From an uncultured Collinsella sp. (GTDB lineage: Bacteria; Actinomycetota; Coriobacteriia; Coriobacteriales; Coriobacteriaceae): a DNA stretch of 6,676 bases. Location of the stretch: assembly GCA_900545555.1 (NCBI GenBank), contig UQZI01000098.1, positions 1-6,676 on the forward strand, in the 5' to 3' direction. The notes under the pieces were generated by a model. That model was not told where the DNA came from, ran no database searches, and was given only the letters and a program-made list of their open reading frames with translations. Positions 1 to 6,542 of the stretch are shown here, in pieces. The position numbers and the translations under genes are program-made. Position 1 is the stretch's first letter. Each line of letters starts with the position of its first letter.

Positions 1-99
1 GCGGGCCGCATTTGGACAATCTGACGTTCAACTTCAAGGGCGCGACCAGAAGGTCAGCGCCCTTTCGTTTCACGTCACCTTGTCTCAAATGCGACCCGC
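1..99. repeat. Long imperfect palindrome (hairpin-forming intergenic repeat, left end may be cut by the window)
   Basis: Read directly from the sequence, this whole stretch folds on itself. Bases 1-19 pair with 80-99, with one mismatch (C6/A94) and one bulged base. TGACGT at 22-27 pairs with ACGTCA at 72-77. Bases 36-43 pair with 57-64. GACC at 44-47 pairs with GGTC at 52-55 around an AGAA tetraloop. Pairing reaches base 1, so the element may continue to the left. Such a structure is typical of REP-like or miniature inverted-repeat elements; that it is repeated elsewhere in the genome is inference. The minus strand is open from an ATG at 128-130 to the window edge, but that reading frame follows from the palindrome and I do not call a gene. 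I see no other gene in 1-320. Confidence 0.75.
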
Positions 100-148
100 T
101 CGCTGACTTATGCTCAACCTGCGGCGCCATTTTGCTTGAAGGTACCTT

Positions 149-167
149 GCCCGCCCTGGCGGGTTTT
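149..167 (+). terminator. Weak intrinsic terminator-like hairpin
   Basis: CCCGC (150-154) pairs with GCGGG (159-163) around a four-base loop and is followed by TTTT at 164-167. A flanking GGTACC (141-146) can also pair with GGTGCC (175-180), allowing a G-T wobble. The stem and T-tract are short, so this may end an upstream transcript only partly. It lies before the tgt promoter and cannot affect tgt itself if the promoter call is right. Confidence 0.4.
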
Positions 168-277
168 CGCTGTCGGTGCCATAACATCGGCATTTGTGTT
201 GTTGGTAGAAGGCCTCTCATGGGTAGTCGTTTAATGCACCAGTTTCTGTCGAGTCGGTGCGGTTCGATGGTTGCTCG

Positions 278-283
278 TATAAT
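278..283 (+). promoter_or_regulatory. -10 box of the likely tgt promoter
   Basis: A perfect TATAAT lies 37 bases upstream of the tgt start codon, predicting a transcript start near 290 and a leader of about 30 nt. No good -35 hexamer stands at the right distance; the best spacing gives only TCGGTG-like sequence. Two interleaved inverted repeats flank the box: TGCGGTTC at 258-265 with GAACCGCA at 295-302, and GGTTGC at 269-274 with GCAACC at 300-305. They could be a regulator site or a leader structure. Confidence 0.55.
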
Positions 284-305
284 GGTTTGCGTATGAACCG
301 CAACC

Positions 306-311
306 AAGGAG
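306..311 (+). promoter_or_regulatory. Ribosome binding site of tgt
   Basis: AAGGAG lies nine bases before the ATG at 321. It fixes the tgt start, because no other in-frame start nearby has a comparable site. Confidence 0.75.
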
Positions 312-320
312 TTCCAGTTT

Positions 321-1460
<1,140 letters not shown>

Positions 1461-1472
1461 GGGCGACAGACA

Positions 1473-1570
1473 CGCTTGCAGAGCGTGGGCAACGGCAATG
1501 GTCGGGCGCCAGCCGGTCGTCACATTCGTTGACACCGGCTGCGCGACCGCTGACCGATAGCTTGCAAGTG
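1473..1570. repeat. Long imperfect palindrome between tgt and the LOG gene
   Basis: Nested complementary arms span about 98 bases. CTTGCA (1475-1480) pairs with TGCAAG (1563-1568), and CGG (1493-1495) with CCG (1554-1556). GGTCG (1500-1504) pairs with CGACC (1544-1548). CGC plus AGCCGGT (1507-1517, one bulged C) pairs with ACCGGCT plus GCG (1534-1543). An inner GTCA/TGAC closes the tip. There is no T-tract after it, so it is not a simple terminator. It differs in sequence from the palindromes at 1-99 and 3170-3236. It may be a REP-like element or a structured transcript end; both are inference. Confidence 0.55.
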
Positions 1571-1609
1571 CTTGATGCATCGTGGGTACCATACCGAATA
1601 GTTGATGCT

Positions 1610-1651
1610 CGGGCGGGTGTTTGACGCATAGCGTCGACCCCGCCCGTTTTT
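1610..1651 (+). terminator. Strong intrinsic terminator, tgt end and LOG leader
   Basis: CGGGCGGG (1610-1617) pairs perfectly with CCCGCCCG (1639-1646). An inner GACGC/GCGTC stem (1623-1627 with 1631-1635) fills the loop, and TTTTT (1647-1651), then C and another five T, follow. It most simply ends the tgt transcript. It is only about a dozen bases before the LOG ribosome binding site, so either the LOG promoter overlaps it or it acts as an attenuator in the LOG leader. I found no convincing promoter between 1461 and 1610. Confidence 0.8.
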
Positions 1652-1663
1652 CTTTTTCTCGAT

Positions 1664-1668
1664 AGGAG
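1664..1668 (+). promoter_or_regulatory. Ribosome binding site of the LOG-family gene
   Basis: AGGAG five bases before the ATG at 1674 supports this start. It follows the terminator T-tract almost directly. Confidence 0.7.
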
Positions 1669-1673
1669 TACCC

Positions 1674-2432
1674 ATGATTAAGAATGAGAACGTCGAGGGC
1701 GAGCCTGCCTACGACGAGACGTACCGCCGCGGCCCCGTGGTCATGCGCGGCCCCATGATTCCTAAGGACAACACCTACGCCAACCTGCTGGCGCCCGAGG
1801 AGTCGACCGACTGGCTGCACGCCGATCCGTGGCGCGTACTGCGCATTCAGGCCGAGTTTGTCGACGGCTTTGGCGCGCTTGCCGAGCTCGGACCTGCGGT
1901 GACCATCTTCGGTAGCGCCCGCACGCCCAAGACCGATCCGCTCTACAAGGCGGCGCGCGCCGTCGGGCGCAAGATCGCGCAACGTGGCGTGGCGGTCATC
2001 ACCGGTGGCGGCCCCGGCATCATGGAAGCGGCCAACAGGGGAGCAGCGAGTGTCAACGGCAAGTCAGTTGGCCTAGGCATTGAATTGCCGCACGAGCACG
2101 GGCTCAACAAATACGTGAACCTCGGTATGGACTTCCGTTACTTCTTTGTGCGCAAGACTATGTTCGTCAAATACAGCTCGGGCGCCATTGTGTTTCCCGG
2201 TGGTTTTGGTACGCTCGACGAGATGTTCGAGCTGCTCACGCTGGTACAGACGCACAAGGTTAAGCGCATGCCACTCGTGCTGGTGAGCACCGAGTACTGG
2301 CAGGGCCTGTTCAACTGGCTCAACGGCCCGGTGATGGATGCCGGCATGATCAGCCCACTCGATCCAGACCTCGTCCACATCACCGACGACCTCGACGAGG
2401 CCGTCGACATCGCCCTGAGCGGGCTGATGTAG
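1674..2432 (+). CDS. LOG family (TIGR00730) Rossmann-fold nucleotide phosphoribohydrolase
   Basis: LOG proteins cleave the N-glycosidic bond of nucleoside 5'-monophosphates, releasing the base and ribose 5-phosphate. Plant and actinobacterial members act on cytokinin ribotides, and many bacterial ones probably work in purine turnover. The 252-residue protein has a roughly 70-residue N-terminal extension, then a Rossmann core with VTIFGSART (76-84), the GGGPGIMEA loop (111-119) and the diagnostic PGGFGTLDEMFE (175-186). Arg160 and Lys161 lie near the expected substrate-contact region. No signal peptide or membrane segment is visible. Base use resembles tgt, so it belongs to the core genome. 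It is followed by the toxin-antitoxin promoter region after a short gap, with no clear terminator of its own. The family call is firm; the true substrate cannot be told from sequence, and the older 'lysine decarboxylase' label for this family should not be used. Confidence 0.92.
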   Translation: MIKNENVEGEPAYDETYRRGPVVMRGPMIPKDNTYANLLAPEESTDWLHADPWRVLRIQAEFVDGFGALAELGPAVTIFGSARTPKTDPLYKAARAVGRKIAQRGVAVITGGGPGIMEAANRGAASVNGKSVGLGIELPHEHGLNKYVNLGMDFRYFFVRKTMFVKYSSGAIVFPGGFGTLDEMFELLTLVQTHKVKRMPLVLVSTEYWQGLFNWLNGPVMDAGMISPLDPDLVHITDDLDEAVDIALSGLM

Positions 2433-2447
2433 GGCGAGCGTGCCTGT

Positions 2448-2456
2448 TGTTATAGT
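2448..2456 (+). promoter_or_regulatory. Candidate distal extended -10 promoter of the toxin-antitoxin operon
   Basis: TG-T-TATAGT matches an extended -10 element (TGn followed by a hexamer with five of six consensus bases). It would start RNA near 2463, just before the inverted repeat at 2466-2497. No -35 is evident. It could instead be chance. Confidence 0.35.
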
Positions 2457-2465
2457 AATGTGAAC

Positions 2466-2519
2466 GGCAGACTGATGCTATTTAACATCAGTCTGCCATC
2501 TAAACTGGGTATACTGATG
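2466..2519. promoter_or_regulatory. Operator-like inverted repeat plus third half-site, toxin-antitoxin autoregulation
   Basis: GGCAGACTGATG (2466-2477) and CATCAGTCTGCC (2486-2497) form a perfect 12-bp inverted repeat with an eight-base spacer. The core ACTGATG occurs a third time at 2513-2519, overlapping the proximal -10 hexamer TATACT at 2510-2515. RelB/DinJ antitoxins bind palindromes at their own promoters through a ribbon-helix-helix domain, and this layout fits that. No T-tract follows on either strand, which argues against a terminator. Operator function is inference from position and symmetry. Confidence 0.6.
2510..2515 (+). promoter_or_regulatory. Proximal -10 box of the toxin-antitoxin operon
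   Basis: TATACT matches five of six consensus bases and lies 31 bases before the antitoxin start. The -35 position falls in the right arm of the inverted repeat and is poor, as is common for promoters controlled by a bound repressor. It overlaps the third ACTGATG copy. Confidence 0.5.
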
Positions 2520-2533
2520 CAAAAGACGAGGCG

Positions 2534-2539
2534 AGGAGG
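2534..2539 (+). promoter_or_regulatory. Ribosome binding site of the antitoxin
   Basis: AGGAGG six bases before the ATG at 2546 is a full-strength site, in keeping with the antitoxin having to be made in excess of the toxin. Confidence 0.75.
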
Positions 2540-2545
2540 TCGCGT

Positions 2546-2845
2546 ATGTCTACTGCAACGGTTAAGCCTACGACGGTTCGCATCGAAGAGGGGCTCAAGG
2601 AACAGGCGACTGAGTTCTTGGATACGGTCGGTCTGAGTCTCAATTCGTATCTCAACCTTGCTGTTCGGCAGCTGGTAAATCAACGAAAGATTCCATTTGA
2701 GATCGTAGGAAGGGCGGAGGTGCCCAACGAGGCGACGAGACGCGCCATGGTGATTGCCGAGGCTCATGAGTTGGGGATTCTGCCAGACGACAGCCCGTCA
2801 TTCAATAACGCTGATGAGCTTATATCATTCCTCGATGAGGACTAG
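2546..2845 (+). CDS. RelB/DinJ family type II antitoxin
   Basis: This 99-residue protein neutralises the toxin encoded just downstream and probably represses the operon. The N-terminal half is a ribbon-helix-helix DNA-binding domain: strand TTVRIEEGL at about 9-17, then a helix, a turn at VGLSLNSYLNLAV and a second helix. These are the conserved features of DinJ-type antitoxins, and the IPFEI motif at 49-53 is also typical. The acidic C-terminal part (about 70-99, with LPDDSP and LDED) is the likely toxin-wrapping tail. The start is set by a strong ribosome binding site. The stop is two bases before the toxin ATG, so translation is probably coupled. Base use is less GC-rich than the LOG gene upstream, in keeping with a mobile module. 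Confidence 0.92.
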   Translation: MSTATVKPTTVRIEEGLKEQATEFLDTVGLSLNSYLNLAVRQLVNQRKIPFEIVGRAEVPNEATRRAMVIAEAHELGILPDDSPSFNNADELISFLDED

Positions 2846-2847
2846 CG

Positions 2848-3156
2848 ATGTTTGAGATTAAAGTCGAGGCTCAGTTTAAGGCGGATTACAAACGGACGAT
2901 GCGCATCCATCCGCAGCTAAAAACCGAGTTTAAGGCGGTAGTCGCAGAGCTTGCGGCTCACGGTTCGCTTCCCGCGGAATATGGCGCCCATGAGCTTTCA
3001 AACCCGGGCGGCAACTACAACGGCCACATCGATTTCCACCTATCCGATGGCTTGGTCGACGTGGTCGTTCTCTACTTACCGCATAAGACTAATCCTGTGA
3101 TCCGGCTGGTCAGAATGGGCTCGCATGAGGAGCTGTTCCAGGGCCCGCAGGGCTGA
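2848..3156 (+). CDS. YafQ family mRNA interferase toxin
   Basis: YafQ-type toxins of the RelE fold bind the ribosomal A site and cut mRNA, stopping translation. The protein has 102 residues, slightly longer than E. coli YafQ. From memory of the E. coli enzyme, the catalytic residues fit His48 (in AHEL), His64 (in DFHLSD), Asp67, His93 (in RMGSHEELF) and Phe97. The residue after Asp67 is Gly68, where E. coli has Trp. The following strand is about four residues longer (LVDVVVLY), so the pocket differs somewhat. A GAGG inside the antitoxin's last codons (2837-2840) is the probable ribosome binding site, seven bases before the start. The gene forms a two-gene operon with the antitoxin and ends about 65 bp from the convergent primase-helicase gene. 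It appears intact. Confidence 0.9.
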   Translation: MFEIKVEAQFKADYKRTMRIHPQLKTEFKAVVAELAAHGSLPAEYGAHELSNPGGNYNGHIDFHLSDGLVDVVVLYLPHKTNPVIRLVRMGSHEELFQGPQG

Positions 3157-3169
3157 TTGCCGATTTCTA

Positions 3170-3236
3170 AGTTGCGGTGGAATAGGGATTGATTGACGGC
3201 TAATAAGTCAAAAACAGTCCCTATTTAACCGCAACT
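3170..3236. repeat. 22-bp-arm palindrome between convergent genes, overlapping the primase-helicase stop codon
   Basis: Bases 3170-3191 pair with 3215-3236 with one true mismatch and two G-T wobbles, and TTGAC/GTCAA (3193-3197 with 3207-3211) closes the tip. It fills the gap between the toxin gene and the oppositely oriented large gene. The stop codon of the latter (TAG on the minus strand, 3221-3223) and its last four codons lie inside the right arm. Neither side has a T-tract, so classical intrinsic termination is not evident, though the stem could stabilise both 3' ends. It may be a REP-type repeat. Confidence 0.7.
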
Positions 3237-6232
3237 GCTGGGGGTACCCCGTTCGTCGCCGCGGCCTCCGGTTCCACTTTTCGCTGAATTTCGCTCAAAA
3301 GCTCGGCTGCGACTTCGCTGCTTTTGAAACGAATGCTGCAGTCTTCTTTCTTTGGGAAAGCCAGCAACGGAATAGCTCCGTACCAGACAGTTTCCTCGTC
3401 AATCACTGATGCGCACAGGCGTCCTTCGGCTTTGATGAGATAGTTGACGTTCATCTCGGCAAAAATCGCTTTCACGTCATCGCGTGGAGTTGAAGCAATA
3501 GAAATCTCAAGGGCAATTCCACGGGTAGCGGCATCCGCGAGTGCAGCGGCGAGCTTTTCAAGGCATGCGGCGGACGCGTAGGGTGCGGCAATAAAAATGC
3601 TTTTCGATGCGTTCTCGATGTCATTCGCTAAAGCCTCCACGGCTCTTGCCGACCTAACGAGGATATTTCGATCGTCCTGTCTGTTGTCGTTTGCCGCAAA
3701 GACTTCATACCCCAGCTTGGCGTAGGTCTTGAGCCTCTTTTGGTACATGCGCGCGAACATGGGTATCGACAGGTCAACATAGTCGAATATCTCAACCCGC
3801 TGTTTGCCCTCGTGGCTTCTGTGTAGCCTACCTGCCTGCTGCGTTATGCTGCCGTCCCAAGATATTGGAGTGGCAATGAGCAAAGTGTCAAGGTAAGACA
3901 GGTCGAAGCCCTCGCCCAGAAGACTTTCAGTTGCGACGATGATTCGATGCTCATGCTCAAAGCTGGGAAGACTCTTCAGTATTGCTTTTCTTTCTTTGGC
4001 GTCGATTTCTCCGGTTAAGAGTATGGGTTCGTGTCCACGGCTTTGAAGTAGCCTGCATAGCTCTTCGGCATGCTTTTTTCTTTTAGATAGCACAAGCGGA
4101 TGCCGGCCGTTTGATGCGGCCTCGAGGGCGTCCTCGATAATTGCTTCGTTTCTCGCGGCGTGTACACACAGGAGATCGAGAATTTGGTTAAAGGATGCTC
4201 CTGGTTCGTAGGTGGGTAATCGAATTCCGGTGAAACGCGGTCTAACAATGCGCTGAATCCCCTGCTGGATTGCTTGCGTTTTTGGATCGACGACATAGCG
4301 AACCGGGCCGCAGAGCATCGAGAGTGCCCGCGTGAGTCCGTCCGAACGCTCGGGCGTTGCGGAAAGGCCATATACATATTTGGCAGGAGCGGACTTGAGG
4401 ACAAGCTCAAGCTGTGGCGCGGCCGCATGGTGGCATTCGTCACAGATGATGAGACTGTAATCGCGAACGAACTCCTTGGCTAATGACTCGCCGGTTTGGG
4501 GATCCTTGCCGGATAGCGACTGGAATGAAGCAATGTCGATGAGACGGCTTATGGCGGTCTTGCCTCCTCCGATTTGCCCAATGAGCGGAGGCTGTCTTTT
4601 GCTGATTCGTCCCTTTGGGGTTCGGACGGGCTCTCTGTTGTCCGTGATGTTGAGAAATCGTTCGAGTTGGGATTTCCATTGGGCAATGAGCGCAGTTTTA
4701 GGAACGATGACGAGCGTTGGAAGACCAATGGCAGCAATAAGATAAGCTCCGATGACGGTTTTGCCGAACCCCGTCGGTGCGGACATGATCCCGTCTTCAT
4801 AGCCGAGCATCTGTTCAGCGACAATTTGTTGTTCAGGGCGAAGAGTCCCTTTAAATGCCATCACAATTGGATTGCTCGACTTGCGTTTGTCTGAATAGTG
4901 GGCAGAAACGCCGGCTTCTTGAAGCAGCCGCTCAAGTTGAACCTTGCAGCCTCTGGGAATCGCGACGTAGCCATCTCTAAGTTCGCTGAGGTCTATGAAC
5001 CGCGGTTTGCCGAATACCGATTGATGCATAGATTGTGCGCGGAAGAATTCTGGGTTGGCAAATGTTGCAAGCCTGCGGACTTCCATTTGAGCTGCGGGAC
5101 TCAGAGATTTTTCGGGGATATAGAGCATATCGGCCTGCGTGACGGACAGCGATGACGGGAAGTCCCGCGGTGTGAGCGGAAGCCGCTTTCGCAGTCTCTG
5201 GGAATGTGGCACACCGGTGTTTGCCGCCGCAACAGCTGCTATTCCATGCGGCCTATTTTCGATGCTCTCGATCAGATTTTGCACCGTCACGCGCGGGATT
5301 AATTGGATTTGCGAAAGGTAAAGCCATTGATCGGGAAAGGGCTCAAATTGCTCGTCAACAAATACGCTGTTCCCTTTTCGCTGCGCTTTTCCTTGAAAAG
5401 GCAGCGCTATGAGATTTCCAAAGCCGCCCTCAGGAATGGTGGACTGCGCGGGCAGCATTCTGTCAAATGCTTTGAAGGTGATTGTCTTGTTCAGTATCGC
5501 CGCTTCGGTGATAAGGCTGCTTCCAAAATCTCGTGCGGTCTTTGCGCTGGTGGGCTCTAGGAAGAAAAACCAGACATGTGCGCCGTTGCCCGATCTCGAT
5601 CGCTCGACTGCAGCATCGATTCCATGGTTTTTTGCGACAAGCCGAATGGCGTTTGTCGCTTCTTTCCAATCGGCTCCGTCAAAATCGATGACCAGGACTT
5701 TCGTGTTACTGTCTTTATCGAGCACATATTGGCCTATAACGTCTCGAAGCCTATCGTCACTGCCCTTGAAATGGGAGATGATCGCGGCATCGCTCAACTC
5801 GGGGAAGACGCGGTTGCCGCATTCAGCGCATTTGGTTTTCTGACGATTTGCTTTGGGACAAATGCCTGACTTCCACTCGTTTGCGCAGGCGGGCGTATAG
5901 CCGATTCCCCCGTCTTTTCTGCGGTACCCATGGGCGTAAACATCTTTGCGGCCAGTAAAGAGATTGCGAAAGAGCACGAGTTTGTCGCGCGCTGCGCTTG
6001 CGCTGGTGACGATACCTTCGGCCTGCGCCCGTCTATCGAAAGAATCGCCAGCTTTCTCCCATTCTTCCAGCGTCGTGTAACGGATGTCTGGACCGCTGCT
6101 GCAGATGACAATTTGACTGTACGGTTCCGATACGTGAGCGACTGTTCTCTCGAATTGGAATAACTTGTCCCCGATGAGGGCGTATTGATATGTGACGTTG
6201 CTCATGTAGATGCCGTTCTTGTCAGGGCTCAT
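3221..6232 (-). CDS. TOTE conflict system protein: AEP primase, SF2 helicase and degenerate PLD domain
   Basis: TOTE proteins join an archaeo-eukaryotic primase, a superfamily 2 helicase and an endonuclease and are predicted to act against invading DNA. In this 1003-residue protein a likely zinc cluster comes first (Cys116, Cys125, Cys135, Cys138). The primase follows: IDFDG with Asp183 and Asp185, SRSGNGAHVWF with His219, and FDRMLP with Asp257. The helicase has Walker A APTGFGKT (485-492), DECH (598-601), SAT (624-626), GEGFD (773-777) and QQAGRLHR (798-805). The C-terminal 860-985 resembles a phospholipase-D-like half, but HxK is Arg938-Leu-Cys940 and GSxN is GAIP (952-955); only Asp945 remains. 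The last residues are encoded by a palindrome. The start is uncertain: Met1 has an in-frame stop six codons upstream and no visible ribosome binding site, and Met10 (ATG at 6203-6205 on the plus strand) is equally plausible. Base use is less GC-rich than tgt, suggesting acquisition. No partner gene is visible. Confidence 0.88.
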   Translation of the reverse strand: MSPDKNGIYMSNVTYQYALIGDKLFQFERTVAHVSEPYSQIVICSSGPDIRYTTLEEWEKAGDSFDRRAQAEGIVTSASAARDKLVLFRNLFTGRKDVYAHGYRRKDGGIGYTPACANEWKSGICPKANRQKTKCAECGNRVFPELSDAAIISHFKGSDDRLRDVIGQYVLDKDSNTKVLVIDFDGADWKEATNAIRLVAKNHGIDAAVERSRSGNGAHVWFFFLEPTSAKTARDFGSSLITEAAILNKTITFKAFDRMLPAQSTIPEGGFGNLIALPFQGKAQRKGNSVFVDEQFEPFPDQWLYLSQIQLIPRVTVQNLIESIENRPHGIAAVAAANTGVPHSQRLRKRLPLTPRDFPSSLSVTQADMLYIPEKSLSPAAQMEVRRLATFANPEFFRAQSMHQSVFGKPRFIDLSELRDGYVAIPRGCKVQLERLLQEAGVSAHYSDKRKSSNPIVMAFKGTLRPEQQIVAEQMLGYEDGIMSAPTGFGKTVIGAYLIAAIGLPTLVIVPKTALIAQWKSQLERFLNITDNREPVRTPKGRISKRQPPLIGQIGGGKTAISRLIDIASFQSLSGKDPQTGESLAKEFVRDYSLIICDECHHAAAPQLELVLKSAPAKYVYGLSATPERSDGLTRALSMLCGPVRYVVDPKTQAIQQGIQRIVRPRFTGIRLPTYEPGASFNQILDLLCVHAARNEAIIEDALEAASNGRHPLVLSKRKKHAEELCRLLQSRGHEPILLTGEIDAKERKAILKSLPSFEHEHRIIVATESLLGEGFDLSYLDTLLIATPISWDGSITQQAGRLHRSHEGKQRVEIFDYVDLSIPMFARMYQKRLKTYAKLGYEVFAANDNRQDDRNILVRSARAVEALANDIENASKSIFIAAPYASAACLEKLAAALADAATRGIALEISIASTPRDDVKAIFAEMNVNYLIKAEGRLCASVIDEETVWYGAIPLLAFPKKEDCSIRFKSSEVAAELLSEIQRKVEPEAAATNGVPPAVAVK

Positions 6233-6542
6233 TGGAAAGAGGGTACGCTATTTTGTTTTTTTGGATGCCCGGCTCTCATTTTGGTTCGGTGATAGTGGGG
6301 TGCAGCTCCGTGAGCGGCGTTCGCTTTCTGCCAAAATGTGCGACAGCTGTTGCTGGATGGGTTTTAGCGGCTATGAGGCGGGTTGGAGACGCGGGGGTTG
6401 CCCTCAAATAAACCCGGTGGGCAAAAAATGGCAAATATGAGTACTGTTGCTTGGTTAGAAACATATCATCTTGAAAGTATTTAAAACAAATTGACTGAGA
6501 TTTAGTATATCCAACTCCCTAAACGCGACGATTCGGTGCTTT
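6233..6542. other. Gene-free divergent intergenic region (about 310 bp)
   Basis: This is the upstream region of the primase-helicase gene and of the rightward phage-like gene. The part near the helicase is G/C-rich and holds a run of seven T (6257-6263). It also has a near-perfect 14-bp palindrome at 6340-6353 and complementary TTGCCC/GGGCAA segments around 6398-6424. The part from about 6420 rightwards turns abruptly AT-rich. A minus-strand frame of 62 codons is open at 6276-6464 but has no supporting features. No convincing promoter with both boxes was found for either gene; TTGACT at 6491-6496 has no -10 at a workable distance. Confidence 0.6.
6340..6353. promoter_or_regulatory. 14-bp palindrome, candidate operator upstream of the primase-helicase gene
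   Basis: GCGACAGCTGTTGC reads the same on both strands except for one symmetric pair. It lies about 108 bp before the predicted start. A dyad of this size in a regulatory region is compatible with a dimeric repressor site, but there is only one copy in view and no regulator gene nearby. Confidence 0.3.

Noticed and set aside
1..130. Minus-strand frame from the ATG at 128-130 to the left edge
   Set aside because: Most of it is the palindromic element; the open frame is explained by the repeat and there is no ribosome binding site evidence.
12..296. 94-codon open frame on the plus strand upstream of tgt
   Set aside because: It runs through the palindrome, the terminator-like hairpin and the tgt -10 box, has no ribosome binding site and shows no family pattern beyond scattered cysteines.
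284..320. preQ1 riboswitch in the tgt leader
   Set aside because: The predicted leader is only about 30 nt, with no A-rich tail and stem-loop pattern of the known preQ1 classes.
2466..2497. Inverted repeat read as a terminator for the LOG gene
   Set aside because: The stem is perfect but no T-tract follows on either strand, and its core recurs at the antitoxin -10 box, so an operator fits better.
4015..5869. Many open frames inside the primase-helicase gene on both strands
   Set aside because: All overlap the continuous 1003-residue frame that carries ordered primase and helicase motifs; none shows motifs of its own.
6276..6464. 62-codon minus-strand frame upstream of the primase-helicase gene
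   Set aside because: No ribosome binding site, no domain, and it covers the likely regulatory region. Kept only as part of the leader observation.
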